A DNA stretch of 64,000 bases from positions 186,001-250,000 of the forward strand of contig NZ_SLVP01000002.1 in the NCBI RefSeq assembly GCF_004345425.1, in the 5' to 3' direction. The notes under the pieces were generated by a model. It searched no databases, had not been told where the DNA came from, and saw only the letters and a program-made list of their open reading frames with translations. Origin of the DNA: Paenibacillus sp. BK033 (GTDB taxonomy: Bacteria; Bacillota; Bacilli; Paenibacillales; Paenibacillaceae). Positions 9,867 to 19,751 of this stretch are shown piece after piece (position 1 is the stretch's first letter; the number at the start of each line of letters is the position of its first letter). The translations under genes were made by a program, and so were the position numbers.

Positions 9867-10412
9867 TCAACCAATTTCTTCCACGATAATATTATGATTC
9901 GTATAAACGCATATGTCGGCAGCCGTCTCCAGCGCTGCTCTTGCGATATCCTTCGCTTCCATATGGGAAGCATGCTTCTGCAGTGCCCTTGCCGCGGAGA
10001 GAGCATAGTTGCCGCCCGAGCCAATGGCCAGGATGCCGTCATCCGGTTCTATAATTTCCCCGTTGCCTGAAATCAGAAGAAGGCCGGTCTGATCCATAAC
10101 CAGCATCAGCGCTTCGAGTTTGCGGAGAACGCGATCGGAGCGCCAATCCTTCGCCAGCTCAACAGCCGCACGCTGAAGGTTTCCGTGATGCTCCTCCAGC
10201 TTCGCCTCAAACTTCTCGAATAACGTAATCGCGTCTGCAACCGATCCGGCAAAGCCGGCAATAACTTGCCCGCGGTATAAACGGCGAACTTTTTTCGCTT
10301 TATTTTTCATCACGACGCTGTTCCCGAAGGTCACCTGACCATCTCCGGCAATTGCTCCTTTACCTTCGTGACGCACCGCGCAAATCGTGGTGGCGTGAAA
10401 TTCCATCTCCAT
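9867..10412 (-). CDS. hslV: ATP-dependent protease peptidase subunit HslV (ClpQ)
   Basis: 181 residues, proteasome-type N-terminal nucleophile peptidase. The short leader MEMEFHA precedes Thr-Thr, so processing would expose a catalytic threonine; GDGQVTFG and the KVRRLY motif (with the catalytic Lys) follow. In B. subtilis the homologue uses an N-terminal serine instead, so this one is closer to the classical HslV. GGAGGG precedes the start by seven bases. The xerC/codV gene that lies directly upstream of clpQ in B. subtilis is absent. Confidence 0.97.
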   Translation of the reverse strand: MEMEFHATTICAVRHEGKGAIAGDGQVTFGNSVVMKNKAKKVRRLYRGQVIAGFAGSVADAITLFEKFEAKLEEHHGNLQRAAVELAKDWRSDRVLRKLEALMLVMDQTGLLLISGNGEIIEPDDGILAIGSGGNYALSAARALQKHASHMEAKDIARAALETAADICVYTNHNIIVEEIG

Positions 10413-10501
10413 CTCTTCGCCCTCCTATAGCTTGCAGATATTAAAGTTCAAGTGTATGCGGCTGCACTGCCCTTGTAGGAAGCAGCATCCGACTCGACTG
10501 T

Positions 10502-11833
10502 TTATACGTTCAGATGATCGAAATGTTCCTTCTTGAATCGTTCCAGGCTGTCCAGCGCGCGGTTCGCAATCGCTTCGTTCTTTTCCTTCTTGTTGCGGAT
10601 CCGGTTCTCGAGCGGCGGGAACAAGCCAAAGTTCGCGTTCATAGGCTGGAAATGCTTGAAATCCGCCGTTGTAATGTAATGGGCCATGCTACCGAGCGTC
10701 GTATCCTCCGGCAGCACCAGAGGCTCCAGTCCGCGGGAAAGTCTCGCCGCGTTGAAACCGGCAATCAGGCCGGAAGCAGCGGATTCCACATAGCCTTCAA
10801 CGCCAGTCATTTGACCCGCGAAGAATAAGGTACTGCGGTTCTTGAGCTGATAAGTCGGCTCCATTACCCGAGGCGAGTTAATGAAGGTATTGCGATGCAT
10901 CACGCCATACCGCACGAATTCCGCATTCTCGAGACCCGGGATCAGGGAGAATACCCGCTTCTGCTCGCCCCATTTCAAATGCGTCTGGAATCCTACCATA
11001 TTGTAGAGAGTACCTGCCGCATTATCCTGACGAAGCTGGATAACGGCATGCGGAAGTTTGCCGGTATGCGGGTTGACAAGGCCAACCGGTTTCATTGGTC
11101 CGAAGAGCACGGTCTGCTTGCCGCGGCTGGCCATCACTTCGATTGGCATGCAGCCTTCGAAATAAACTTCCTTCTCGAAATCTTTTAACGCAGCCGTCTC
11201 CGCCGTCGTCAGGGCCTCATGGAAGATCTCGAACTCCTCTTCGGTCATCGGGCAATTCAGGTAAGCCGCTTCCCCCTTGTCGTAACGGGACGCCAGATAT
11301 ACCTTGCTCATGTCAATGGAGTCCTTCTCGATGATCGGAGCCGCCGCATCATAAAAGTAGAAGTATTCTTCGCCAAGCAAGCTGCGGATCTTCTCAGAAA
11401 GCGCAGGCGCAGTCAAAGGACCCGTTGCGATGACAACAATGCTGTCCTCCGGGATGTCCGTTACTTCTTCCGTGCGTACCTCTACAAGCGGATGCTCGTG
11501 AAGCAGACGAGTTACTTCACCCGAGAAGCCGTCACGGTCAACCGCAAGCGCCCCGCCCGCAGGTACGGCGTGACGATCCGCGCTGCCGAGAATCAGAGAG
11601 TTCAGGCGGCGCATTTCTTCCTTCAGCACGCCTACGGCATTGGAGAGTCCATTAGCGCGCAGGCTGTTGCTGCATACGAGCTCCGCAAAGTTTTTGGTAT
11701 GATGGGCAGGCGTTTTGGTCTCGGGACGCATTTCGTATAAAATGACAGGCACTCCTTGGGATACGATCTGCCATGCTGCCTCGCTTCCCGCTAGACCTGC
11801 TCCGATTACGATGACTGGTTGTTGAACTGACAA
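10502..11833 (-). CDS. trmFO: Folate-dependent tRNA m5U54 methyltransferase TrmFO
   Basis: 443 residues. Transfers a methylene group from methylenetetrahydrofolate to U54 of tRNA, reducing it with FAD. The N-terminal dinucleotide fold is [14 protein letters not shown], a conserved cysteine lies in [12 protein letters not shown] and another in [11 protein letters not shown], and the C-terminal FAD part has [19 protein letters not shown]. The start is taken as TTG at 11833 ([11 protein letters not shown]) because GGAGGT lies seven to eight bases upstream; the earlier in-frame start would use those ribosome-site bases as coding sequence. It lies between topA and hslV. Confidence 0.95.
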   Translation of the reverse strand: MSVQQPVIVIGAGLAGSEAAWQIVSQGVPVILYEMRPETKTPAHHTKNFAELVCSNSLRANGLSNAVGVLKEEMRRLNSLILGSADRHAVPAGGALAVDRDGFSGEVTRLLHEHPLVEVRTEEVTDIPEDSIVVIATGPLTAPALSEKIRSLLGEEYFYFYDAAAPIIEKDSIDMSKVYLASRYDKGEAAYLNCPMTEEEFEIFHEALTTAETAALKDFEKEVYFEGCMPIEVMASRGKQTVLFGPMKPVGLVNPHTGKLPHAVIQLRQDNAAGTLYNMVGFQTHLKWGEQKRVFSLIPGLENAEFVRYGVMHRNTFINSPRVMEPTYQLKNRSTLFFAGQMTGVEGYVESAASGLIAGFNAARLSRGLEPLVLPEDTTLGSMAHYITTADFKHFQPMNANFGLFPPLENRIRNKKEKNEAIANRALDSLERFKKEHFDHLNV

Positions 11834-11879
11834 TGTAAAGACCTCCAATATATGCTAACACGGCAGTGAAAACACAGCT

Positions 11880-11902
11880 GTCCTCCCTGCGTCAGGGAGG
11901 AC
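11880..11902 (-). other. Perfect hairpin between topA and trmFO
   Basis: 10-bp perfect inverted repeat GTCCTCCCTG (11880-11889) and CAGGGAGGAC (11893-11902) with a 3-base loop. On the minus strand a short T run follows only after seven bases, so termination would be weak at best. It may attenuate read-through from topA to trmFO or protect the topA 3' end. Confidence 0.55.
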
Positions 11903-11931
11903 TGTCGTGTCGCCGCGTCTGTTTCTTTAGT

Positions 11932-14028
11932 TTAGGCTTGCTCTTGCTCGTCTTCCGTAATCTCTTCCGAATAATCGCAATTCGGGCATTGCAGCTTCGC
12001 GCCGCTGCGGTTTCGTTTCTCGACAAGCATCGAATCGCAATTCGGGCAAGGCTTGTTCGTCGGCTTATCCCAGGACACGTAGTCGCAGGTCGGATAAGTA
12101 TCGCAGCCGTAGAAGATCCGTCCTTTTTTGCTGCGTCTCTCGATGATTTTGCCCTCGCGGCATTTCGGACAGGTTACGCCGATATCCTTGACGATTGGCT
12201 TCGTATTGCGGCAGTCCGGGAATCCGGAGCAGGCAAGGAACTTGCCGAAGCGCCCCATCTTGTACACCATATGGCGGCCGCATTTCTCGCAGATTTCATC
12301 CGATACCTCGTCTTGAATCTCGACTTCCTTCATTTCTTCTTCGGCGACCTCAAGGCGCTTCTCGAAAGATTCGTAGAAGTTAGAAAGGACTTTAACCCAG
12401 TCCTCCACCCCATCCTCAACATGGTCGAGATCCGTTTCCATCTTCGCCGTAAATTCGGAATCCAGAATTTCGGGGAAAAATTCCTCCATCATCTGATTAA
12501 CCAATTCTCCCAGCTCGGTAGGAATAAACTTTTTCTCTTCGATCGCTACGTAACCGCGTTTCTGGATCGTTTCCAGCGTTGGCGCGTACGTACTTGGACG
12601 TCCTATGCCAAGCTCCTCCAGCGTCTTGACCAGCCTTGCCTCGGAATAACGCGGCGGCGGCTGCGTGAAATGCTGCTTCGGTTCAATGGAATCCGAGGAC
12701 ACGACATCGCCGATCGCAAATGGCGGAAGGAATTTATGCTCTTCCTCCGTGCCATCGTCATTGCCCTCTACATAAACCTTCATAAAGCCTGCAAACTTGA
12801 TTTTCGATCCGCTCGCACGGAATGTGGCATCGCCGGAAGCGAGGTCTACCGTCATTGTATCAAGCACGGCGGAAGCCATCTGGCTGGAAACGAAACGTTC
12901 CCAAACCAGCTTATACAAGCGGAATTGATCGCGGGAGAGGAACGGCTTCATCGATTCCGGATCACGGAGCGTCGATGTCGGCCGGATCGCTTCGTGGGCA
13001 TCCTGCGCGTTGCTGTTCTTCTTCGTGTAGACGCGCGGCTGCTCCGGATAGAACGACGGGCCGTATTTTCCTTCAATATACTCCTTCGCTTCTTCCTGGG
13101 CAACCGGAGAGATTCTTGTCGAATCCGTTCTCATATAGGTTATAAGACCAACGGTCCCTTCCTTGCCTAGCTCGACGCCCTCATACAGCTGCTGGGCAAC
13201 GGACATCGTCTTGGAGGCACGGAATCCGAGCTTGCGGGCTGCTTCCTGCTGCAGGGAGCTTGTAATAAACGGTGGCGCCGGATTGCGGAGACGTTCTTTC
13301 TCCTTCACTTCAGCTACCTTGAACTGATTGCCGGACAGGGCCGCAAGAACCGCCTTCATCTCATCTTCGTTATGGAGCTCACGCTTCTCGCCTTTTATCG
13401 AATGGTATTTTGCTTCAAACGGCACACCCTGCTGGGTAAGCTTTGCCGTAATGGACCAGTACTCTTCCGGAATGAAAGCATCAATCTCGTTCTCCCGGTC
13501 GATAATCAGCTTCACGCAAACGGATTGTACGCGTCCGGCGGACAATCCCTTCTTAACCTTCTTCCAGAGCAACGGACTAATCTTGTAACCGACGAGACGG
13601 TCAAGAATACGTCTTGCCTGCTGAGCGTTAACAAGATCCATATTGATCTTGCGCGGCGTTTTGAAAGCATCCTTAACGGCTTGCTTCGTTATTTCATTAA
13701 ATACGACGCGGCAGGTATCTGACTCGTCCAGCTCCAGATAATGAGCCAGATGCCATGCGATCGCTTCTCCTTCGCGATCGGGGTCGGCTGCAAGAAAGAC
13801 ATGTTTGACCTTTTTGCTCGCATCCTTCAACTCTTTTAATACGCTGCCCTTGCCGCGGATCGTAATATATTTCGGCTGGAAGCCGTTTTCCACTTCGACG
13901 CCAGTCTGACTTTTTGGCAAATCGCGAATATGGCCCATCGATGCTTTAACGATATATTTGCTGCCCAAATATTTGCCGATCGTTTTTGCTTTGGCCGGTG
14001 ATTCTACGATTACTAATGAATCTGCCAC
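11932..14028 (-). CDS. topA: DNA topoisomerase I
   Basis: 698 residues, type IA topoisomerase that relaxes negative supercoils. TOPRIM domain at the N terminus ([25 protein letters not shown] with the metal-binding acidic residues), active-site tyrosine in [14 protein letters not shown] near residue 300. Three C-terminal C4 zinc ribbons follow (CEKCGRH...[15 protein letters not shown]...CDTYPTC; CPNCDSM...CPNC). The GTG at 14028 ([10 protein letters not shown]) is favoured by the GAGAGGGGG site eight bases upstream; a second GTG 21 bases earlier is unlikely. It sits 27 bases after dprA, the usual Bacillales order. Confidence 0.97.
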   Translation of the reverse strand: MADSLVIVESPAKAKTIGKYLGSKYIVKASMGHIRDLPKSQTGVEVENGFQPKYITIRGKGSVLKELKDASKKVKHVFLAADPDREGEAIAWHLAHYLELDESDTCRVVFNEITKQAVKDAFKTPRKINMDLVNAQQARRILDRLVGYKISPLLWKKVKKGLSAGRVQSVCVKLIIDRENEIDAFIPEEYWSITAKLTQQGVPFEAKYHSIKGEKRELHNEDEMKAVLAALSGNQFKVAEVKEKERLRNPAPPFITSSLQQEAARKLGFRASKTMSVAQQLYEGVELGKEGTVGLITYMRTDSTRISPVAQEEAKEYIEGKYGPSFYPEQPRVYTKKNSNAQDAHEAIRPTSTLRDPESMKPFLSRDQFRLYKLVWERFVSSQMASAVLDTMTVDLASGDATFRASGSKIKFAGFMKVYVEGNDDGTEEEHKFLPPFAIGDVVSSDSIEPKQHFTQPPPRYSEARLVKTLEELGIGRPSTYAPTLETIQKRGYVAIEEKKFIPTELGELVNQMMEEFFPEILDSEFTAKMETDLDHVEDGVEDWVKVLSNFYESFEKRLEVAEEEMKEVEIQDEVSDEICEKCGRHMVYKMGRFGKFLACSGFPDCRNTKPIVKDIGVTCPKCREGKIIERRSKKGRIFYGCDTYPTCDYVSWDKPTNKPCPNCDSMLVEKRNRSGAKLQCPNCDYSEEITEDEQEQA

Positions 14029-14055
14029 ATTAGGCGCCCCCTCTCTCACTACGTG

Positions 14056-15171
14056 TTACAACGCTATATAAACTGCCCCTGGCTGTTGCTCGATTTTCCG
14101 TTTTATACATAAATTTATCAGAAGTGCGCTTAAATGTCCAAAAGGGATCATCGTAAGCTGGTGCAATTCGTTAATTGTAAGCGGACGATCGCGCAGCAGA
14201 TCGATAACTTTCTGCTCCTCGGCATTCATGCTAGCCGCAACGGCAACCGTCGGCTTGGGCTTTGCCAATGCTGCAAGCTTCTTCTCCAGCCATCCGTATT
14301 CCTCGAGAATATGATCGGCGCTGCTGACCAGCTTCGCGCCTTCGCGGATCAGACTGTTTGGACCCTCGCTCTTCAGCGATGAGATCGGACCGGGTACGGC
14401 AAACACATCCCGCCCCATTTCGAGCGCCTGATCTGCCGTAATTAGCGAGCCGCTGCCCTTCGCCGCTTCCACCACGATCGTCCCCAGCGACAACCCCGCT
14501 ATAATGCGGTTGCGAAGCGGAAACATGCCAGGATGAAGCGGCGAGCCCACCGGAGACTCCGACAGAATCAATCCTTCCCGGATAATCTGCTGGTAGAGCG
14601 AACGGTTCTCGGGCGGATAACAATGATCAACCGGACTAGCCAGTACGGCAATCGTGCTTCCAAAGCCCCGCAAAGCGGCTTCATGCGCCTTGCCGTCAAT
14701 CCCCCTGGCGAGACCGCTCACTATGGTCAATCCTCGCCCAGAAAGCTCCTCAGACAGCGCTAATGCGGTATGCCGGCCATAGGCGCTGGGATTTCTGGTT
14801 CCTACGATCGCAATCGAGGGTCGCTTCATGAGCTCAACCCTCCCGAGAGCGTACAGTACCCAAGGCGGCTGCGGGATCCGTCGTAGTTCTTCCGGATACT
14901 CCTCATCGTAAGGTGTGATCACCGCCGCACCAAGCTCCTGCGCCTTGAGATAAGGCGCCCCGGGCCAATCATAGGGCTCGTTCCAACGTCTGGCCGCAGC
15001 CATTGCTTGCGGGCGTCCAAATCCGATTGCCATCCAATCTGCAACGCTTTCGCCATCCACGCTCTCCCAAGCTTTGCGGTCAACCGCTTTCTGAACGGTA
15101 TGCCAACCAATGCCCGAACATTCGTGGAGCATGATAATCATTTGCTTACATTTATCAACATTTAGCGTCAT
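14056..15171 (-). CDS. dprA: DNA-processing protein DprA (Smf)
   Basis: About 371 residues. Loads RecA onto incoming single-stranded DNA during transformation. Shows an N-terminal SAM-like region, the Rossmann fold with IAIVGTRNPSAYGR and SGLARGIDGKAHEAAL, and a C-terminal winged helix (PLTINELHQLTMIPFGHLSALLINL). Start is uncertain: ATG at 15171 (MTLNVDKC) has GGGAG 11 bases upstream, ATG at 15207 has AGGA-AGGA immediately ahead. The gene lies between sucD and topA; the sucD terminator sits just upstream, so dprA-topA probably has its own promoter. With comM nearby it suggests retained competence functions. Confidence 0.93.
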   Translation of the reverse strand: MTLNVDKCKQMIIMLHECSGIGWHTVQKAVDRKAWESVDGESVADWMAIGFGRPQAMAAARRWNEPYDWPGAPYLKAQELGAAVITPYDEEYPEELRRIPQPPWVLYALGRVELMKRPSIAIVGTRNPSAYGRHTALALSEELSGRGLTIVSGLARGIDGKAHEAALRGFGSTIAVLASPVDHCYPPENRSLYQQIIREGLILSESPVGSPLHPGMFPLRNRIIAGLSLGTIVVEAAKGSGSLITADQALEMGRDVFAVPGPISSLKSEGPNSLIREGAKLVSSADHILEEYGWLEKKLAALAKPKPTVAVAASMNAEEQKVIDLLRDRPLTINELHQLTMIPFGHLSALLINLCIKRKIEQQPGAVYIAL

Positions 15172-15263
15172 TCTAACCGCATCTCCCTTGGGAGGATCGG
15201 CTTGCATTCCTTCCTATTGTGCGTTACATGGCAAAAGAATGCAAGTCGACCCGGAATTTTATG

Positions 15264-15312
15264 AAAAAAAAAGCAACCTTTCAAGCCCAAAACGGGCTTT
15301 GAAAGGTTGCTT
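15264..15312 (-). terminator. Terminator after sucCD
   Basis: Long stem (15271-15288 with 15294-15312, arm AAGCAACCTTTCAA...) with a single bulge, and a run of nine T on the minus strand directly afterwards. Strong intrinsic terminator. Confidence 0.93.
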
Positions 15313-15346
15313 ACCTTTAATGCTTCATTAATATGCGATTGTTTAA

Positions 15347-16288
15347 TTAGGCTTGAGCTACACCGGTTGTGCATTTCTCAAGCAGGCCTTTTTCTTTAAG
15401 CACCGATACAAGCGTCGAGCCCATGTCGGAAGGCGTTGGAGCCACTTTGATTCCGCAAGCTTCCAAAGTAGCGATTTTTTCTGCGGCCGTGCCTTTACCG
15501 CCGGAAATAATAGCGCCGGCATGACCCATGCGTTTGCCTGGAGGGGCCGTAGCGCCGCCAATGAAGCCTACAACAGGTTTCTTCATGTTGGCTTTGATCC
15601 ATTCGGCAGCTTCTTCCTCTGCCGTACCGCCGATTTCGCCAATCATGATAACGGCGTAAGTATCCGGATCTTCGTTGAAACGGCTCAGGATATCGATAAA
15701 CTCGGAGCCTTTAACAGGGTCGCCGCCGATACCAACCGCGGAAGATTGACCGATGCCGCGAGTCGAAAGCTGATGAACCGCTTCGTAAGTGAGAGTTCCC
15801 GAGCGGGAAACGACGCCTACATGGCCTTTTGTATGAATGTAGCCCGGCATAATGCCGATTTTGCATTCGCCTGGAGTAATAACGCCCGGGCAGTTAGGAC
15901 CGATCAGAGTCGTTTTGCTGCCTTCCATGTAGCGTTTTACTTTAACCATGTCCAGAACCGGAATGCCTTCCGTAATACAGATGACCAGATCAAGACCAGC
16001 GTCTACCGCTTCCATGATCGAGTCAGCCGCGAATGCAGGCGGTACATAGATTACCGATGCTGTTGCGCCGGTAGCCGCTACCGCTTGCTCAACCGTATTG
16101 AATACCGGAAGAGAAACAACGTTACCGTTCTCCAGCGTAATATCGACGTTAGTGCCGCCTTTGCCCGGTGTTACGCCGCCAACCATTTGCGTGCCGTAGT
16201 CCAATGCGCCTTTCGCATGGAACAAACCAGTTGCGCCTGTAATCCCTTGCGTGATTACTTTTGTGTCTTTATTGACCAAAATGCTCAT
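15347..16288 (-). CDS. sucD: Succinyl-CoA ligase (ADP-forming) subunit alpha
   Basis: 313 residues. Together with SucC it converts succinyl-CoA to succinate with substrate-level phosphorylation in the TCA cycle. N-terminal CoA-binding Rossmann fold ([27 protein letters not shown]), [12 protein letters not shown] loop, and the phospho-histidine site [14 protein letters not shown] near residue 256. It lies 31 bases downstream of sucC and is followed by a strong terminator, so the two form one transcript. Confidence 0.97.
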   Translation of the reverse strand: MSILVNKDTKVITQGITGATGLFHAKGALDYGTQMVGGVTPGKGGTNVDITLENGNVVSLPVFNTVEQAVAATGATASVIYVPPAFAADSIMEAVDAGLDLVICITEGIPVLDMVKVKRYMEGSKTTLIGPNCPGVITPGECKIGIMPGYIHTKGHVGVVSRSGTLTYEAVHQLSTRGIGQSSAVGIGGDPVKGSEFIDILSRFNEDPDTYAVIMIGEIGGTAEEEAAEWIKANMKKPVVGFIGGATAPPGKRMGHAGAIISGGKGTAAEKIATLEACGIKVAPTPSDMGSTLVSVLKEKGLLEKCTTGVAQA

Positions 16289-16319
16289 CGAATTTCACAT
16301 CCCCGTTAATGAATTCGTA

Positions 16320-17480
16320 CTATTTGACGAGATTAACGATTTTTTGCGCGCCGTCTGCCATGGAGTCAGCCGCAACAATGTTTAATCCCGATTCGTTTAA
16401 CATTTTTTTGCCAAGCTCAACGTTAGTGCCTTCCAGTCTAACAACCAACGGACGGTCCAGGCCAAGCTCTTTCGCAGCAGCAATAACGCCTTCGGCGATA
16501 ACGTCGCAACGCATAATGCCGCCGAAGATATTAACGAAAATACCTTTCACGTTCTCGTCGGACAGGATGATCTTGAACGCTTCCGTAACTTTCTCTTTCG
16601 TAGCGCCGCCCCCTACGTCAAGGAAGTTGGCAGGGTCGCCGCCGTAGTATTTGATGATGTCCATCGTCGCCATTGCAAGTCCGGCGCCGTTAACCATACA
16701 GCCGATGTTGCCTTCGAGGGCAATGTAGCTCAGGTCGTATTTCGATGCTTCGATCTCTTTTGCGTCTTCTTCTTCCAGGTCGCGAAGCGCCACGATATCT
16801 TTGTGACGGTAGAGCGCATTGGAATCGAAGTTCAGCTTAGCGTCAAGCGCCATAACGTTGCCGTCGCCAGTAACAACAAGCGGGTTGATCTCGGCGATGG
16901 AGCAATCTTTGTCAACGAACGCATTGTACAGAGCGATCATAAATTTAACCGCTTTGTTAACAAGCTCGCTAGGAATGTTGATTGCATAAGCAAGTTTGCG
17001 TGCTTGGAACACTTGCAGACCGATTGCAGGGTCAATGACTTCCTTGATGATTTTCTCAGGCGAGTGAGCTGCTACTTCTTCAATCTCCGTGCCGCCCTCT
17101 TCGGAAGCCATCATTGTTACGCGGCCGGTGCCGCGGTCAATAACAACGCCTACATAGTATTCTTTCTTGATGTCGCAGCCTTGCTCGATAAGAAGACGTT
17201 TAACTTCTTTACCTTCCGGGCCAGTTTGATGAGTAACGAGCACTTTGCCAAGAATCTCGCTGGCATATGCGCGAACTTCATCGATGTTTTTCGCTACTTT
17301 AACGCCGCCCGCTTTACCGCGGCCGCCAGCGTGAATTTGCGCTTTTACAACGACCACTGGAGTACCCAGTGCTTGCGCCGCTTCTACCGCTTCGTCAACG
17401 GAGAAAGCTACCTTTCCTTCTGGAACAGCAACACCGTACTGTTTCAGGACCTCTTTGCCTTGATACTCATGGATATTCAT
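16320..17480 (-). CDS. sucC: Succinyl-CoA ligase (ADP-forming) subunit beta
   Basis: 386 residues, ATP-grasp subunit: N-terminal [17 protein letters not shown], nucleotide-binding [15 protein letters not shown], metal-binding [11 protein letters not shown], and the C-terminal power-helix domain with [18 protein letters not shown] and VVRLEGTN. Complete and typical in length. The start ATG is preceded by GGAGGATTTC. First gene of the sucCD operon, with a candidate promoter about 60 bases upstream. Confidence 0.97.
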   Translation of the reverse strand: MNIHEYQGKEVLKQYGVAVPEGKVAFSVDEAVEAAQALGTPVVVVKAQIHAGGRGKAGGVKVAKNIDEVRAYASEILGKVLVTHQTGPEGKEVKRLLIEQGCDIKKEYYVGVVIDRGTGRVTMMASEEGGTEIEEVAAHSPEKIIKEVIDPAIGLQVFQARKLAYAINIPSELVNKAVKFMIALYNAFVDKDCSIAEINPLVVTGDGNVMALDAKLNFDSNALYRHKDIVALRDLEEEDAKEIEASKYDLSYIALEGNIGCMVNGAGLAMATMDIIKYYGGDPANFLDVGGGATKEKVTEAFKIILSDENVKGIFVNIFGGIMRCDVIAEGVIAAAKELGLDRPLVVRLEGTNVELGKKMLNESGLNIVAADSMADGAQKIVNLVK

Positions 17481-17539
17481 TGTTAGAAATCCTCCATTTC
17501 ACAGACTCAACTTCAGTCATATGTACACAAACCTTAATC

Positions 17540-17568
17540 ATTGTAGCATTATTTATGCCATATTTCGA
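17540..17568 (-). promoter_or_regulatory. Candidate SigA promoter of sucCD
   Basis: Minus strand TCGAAA (17568-17563), 17-base spacer, TACAAT (17545-17540), about 60 bases before the sucC start. The -10 matches five of six consensus bases, the -35 four of six. Confidence 0.45.
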
Positions 17569-17595
17569 CCCTTCGGGTTTTGGTTTTTTGATATG

Positions 17596-17622
17596 GATTT
17601 GATCTCAAAATGAGATTAAATC
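17596..17622. other. Inverted repeat between sucC and comM promoters
   Basis: 11-base arms GATTTGATCTC and GAGATTAAATC with a 5-base centre; one G-T mismatch. No T run follows on either strand, so it is not a terminator; its position between two divergent promoters suggests an operator or mRNA 5' structure. No known regulator site is recognised. Confidence 0.5.
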
Positions 17623-17683
17623 ACCGACGGACTAGAGTAGTATGCCCTATTTTTTTGAAGAATTCATACTTGTTTTTCCAATA

Positions 17684-17713
17684 TTGACAGACTTGTCTTT
17701 TTTGCACTATGAT
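17684..17713 (+). promoter_or_regulatory. SigA promoter of comM
   Basis: TTGACA (17684-17689), 18-base spacer, TATGAT (17708-17713), 79 bases before the comM start. The -35 is perfect, the -10 has one mismatch. Confidence 0.7.
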
Positions 17714-17755
17714 GATTTTACGATAATTTTATACGACGAGATTCGGACGTGAGGA

Positions 17756-17791
17756 AGCACCTTCATCCTATTTTTGGAGGTGCTCTTTTTT
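17756..17791 (+). promoter_or_regulatory. Hairpin that includes the comM ribosome-binding site
   Basis: AGCACCT (17756-17762) pairs with AGGTGCT (17778-17784), loop 15 bases, followed by CTTTTTT up to the ATG at 17792. The GGAGGTG ribosome site is the 3' arm of the stem. The element could both terminate transcription and hide the ribosome site, so opening it may control comM. Confidence 0.5.
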
Positions 17792-19351
17792 ATGTTCAGT
17801 TTAATGCATAGCAGCAGCGTTCTAGGAGTCGAAGGAAAAGCCATTTCCGTGGAAGTCGATATTGCCAGCGGTTTGCCGCAGATCAGCGTTGTCGGGCTGC
17901 CCGACCCTGCCGTCAGAGAATCCGTTGAACGGGTCCGCGCAGCGATTAAAAACAGCGGCTTCACTTTTCCGCTTGACCGCATAACGGTAAATCTGGCTCC
18001 GGCGGATTTGCGCAAGGAGGGCACTGCCTTTGACCTTGCGATCGCAGCGGGTATTCTAACCGCCAGCGGCCAACTGGAAGCAAAACCCTTCGAGCAATCG
18101 ATGCTCATTGGAGAATTGTCCCTGAATGGCGATATCCGTCCTGTGCCCGGCGTTTTGGCTATGATCGAGCAGGCTAAGCGTTCCGGCATCCGGAAGGTGC
18201 TGCTGCCGCTGGCCAATGCCAAAGAAGCCGCATGGATAACGGAGATGGAGCTTTATGCGGTAACCCATCTGAAGGAGCTCTTAACGCAAAATAAAGATGC
18301 CGAAGCCTGGTCCGCAATCCGGTTTGACGCTGCTGCAAGCAGGGCGCTTGCCTCTGCTGCAGCCGCGGCAGAGCATGCTGTCGACTTTGGAGACTACAGC
18401 GACGTGTACGGGCAGCAGCAAGCCAAGCGCGCATTGCTTATCGCCGCGGCCGGCAAACACAATATCTTGTTCGCGGGACCGCCCGGAACCGGCAAAACGA
18501 TGATGATCCGTCGTCTCCCCGGCATCCTTCCTCCTCTCACCGAAGAAGAAGCGCTGGAAGTGACCAAGATTTACAGCGCGGCTGGCAAGCTGTCAACCGA
18601 CGCGAAAGGTCTGATAAGGATCGCTCCCTTCCGCTCACCGCATCACACGATTTCGGCCGGAGGGCTCATAGGCGGCGGTTCGGTGCCGAAGCCCGGCGAG
18701 GTGACACTCGCCCATCATGGCGTGCTTTATCTCGACGAGCTGCCGGAATTCTCCAGAGCCGTGCTTGAGGTATTGCGCCAGCCGCTGGAGGACGGAATCG
18801 TCACCATCGCGAGATCCCGAGCCGTATTTCATTTCCCGGCCAGGCTTATGCTGGCCGTGTCCTTTAATCCGTGCCCGTGCGGATACGCTGGCCATGAAAC
18901 GGCCGAGAAACGCTGCACCTGCAGCGACTCGGCGATTGCCAAATATAAAAGCAAGATGTCCGGCCCTCTTCTTGACCGGATCGATATCCAGCTCGAAGTT
19001 CCTAGACCGTTAGAGCCGGCGGGCGATCCGGCAAGTCCTGCCGACATGACCACCGCCCGAATGAGACAGCTTGTGCTTGAGGCGAGAGCCAGAAAAGAAC
19101 GGCGGGATGAGGAGCTGGGGCTAACCAAAACGCCGGCACGGCTCTCCGGCAAAGCGCTCAGGCGCTCGATTCTAATGAAGAATGAAGCTTTCGAGCTGCT
19201 TGACCAAGCGCTAACGGTGCTGAATATCAGCATGCGCGCCTATGACCGTATATTGCGGCTGGCAAGGACCATTGCGGATGTCGAAGGAAGCGAATACGTG
19301 GAAGATGTGCATGTGGCGGAAGCGATTCAATACCGTAGATTGGATCTATAA
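17792..19351 (+). CDS. comM: YifB/ComM family Mg-chelatase-like AAA+ ATPase
   Basis: 519 residues. N-terminal Lon-protease-like fold (GLPQISVVGLPDPAVRESVERVRAAI), AAA+ core with Walker A GPPGTGKTMM near residue 225 and Walker B GVLYLDELPEF, a Cys cluster CPCG...CTCSD, and a C-terminal Mg_chelatase_C helix bundle ending EAIQYRRLDL. ComM in other bacteria is a hexameric branch-migration helicase that helps integrate transformed DNA; the same role is inferred here. The start ATG at 17792 follows GGAGGTG by 10 bases; an in-frame TTG at 17774 would place the ribosome site inside the coding region. It is the only plus-strand gene in the first 25 kb and ends in a hairpin shared with yraN. Confidence 0.93.
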   Translation: MFSLMHSSSVLGVEGKAISVEVDIASGLPQISVVGLPDPAVRESVERVRAAIKNSGFTFPLDRITVNLAPADLRKEGTAFDLAIAAGILTASGQLEAKPFEQSMLIGELSLNGDIRPVPGVLAMIEQAKRSGIRKVLLPLANAKEAAWITEMELYAVTHLKELLTQNKDAEAWSAIRFDAAASRALASAAAAAEHAVDFGDYSDVYGQQQAKRALLIAAAGKHNILFAGPPGTGKTMMIRRLPGILPPLTEEEALEVTKIYSAAGKLSTDAKGLIRIAPFRSPHHTISAGGLIGGGSVPKPGEVTLAHHGVLYLDELPEFSRAVLEVLRQPLEDGIVTIARSRAVFHFPARLMLAVSFNPCPCGYAGHETAEKRCTCSDSAIAKYKSKMSGPLLDRIDIQLEVPRPLEPAGDPASPADMTTARMRQLVLEARARKERRDEELGLTKTPARLSGKALRRSILMKNEAFELLDQALTVLNISMRAYDRILRLARTIADVEGSEYVEDVHVAEAIQYRRLDL

Positions 19352-19359
19352 AAAAGACG

Positions 19360-19402
19360 AAAGCGGCTTTCCACCGGATAGGTTAGAAAGCCGCTTTTAT
19401 AT
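19360..19402. terminator. Bidirectional terminator between comM and yraN
   Basis: 12-bp perfect stem AAAGCGGCTTTC (19360-19371) / GAAAGCCGCTTT (19386-19397), T-rich on the plus side and A-rich upstream for the minus strand. The right arm encodes the last residues and overlaps the stop codon of yraN. Confidence 0.85.
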
Positions 19403-19751
19403 GTTTAATTTCGCTGATGGAATCATCGCGATTCATGGATACCGCGATTACATCAAACCGCATAGGCGGATAGTTTAATTGTCGCATCCGCAAATAAACC
19501 TGTGCGACTAGCGCCACCTGCTGCTGCTTTCGGCGGTCTACGGATTCGGCCGCTGTCCCGAATCGTCCTCCCGCTCTTCTCGTCCTTACTTCGACAAATA
19601 TGAGCGTATCATCGATGGAAGCGATAATATCAATCTCTCCGGAACGGCAGCGCCAATTCCGCTCGATGACGGTATAGCCTTCGTTCTCAAGATATCGGCA
19701 TGCAGCCGTTTCGCCGGCCAATCCGGTTTGCCTTCTTCGGTCCTCACTCAT
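19383..19751 (-). CDS. yraN: YraN family (UPF0102) endonuclease-like protein
   Basis: 122 residues with the restriction-endonuclease-like core of the family: GLAGETAACRYLENEGYTVIERNWRC, then GEIDIIA...TLIFVEVRTR and the SVDRRKQQQ motif. The D-ExK catalytic-type pattern is visible (EIDII and FVEVR; the usual lysine is replaced by Arg). Function in the cell is unknown; it is usually linked with ribosome or DNA-repair genes such as rnhB. The start at 19751 has GAGGG six bases upstream and overlaps the stop of the preceding gene by eight bases. Confidence 0.9.
   Translation of the reverse strand: MSEDRRRQTGLAGETAACRYLENEGYTVIERNWRCRSGEIDIIASIDDTLIFVEVRTRRAGGRFGTAAESVDRRKQQQVALVAQVYLRMRQLNYPPMRFDVIAVSMNRDDSISEIKHIKAAF

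Noticed and set aside
11866..13170. Long plus-strand open frame opposite topA
   Set aside because: No ribosome site or family resemblance; composition is the mirror of the conserved topA coding strand. Codon-pattern artefact.
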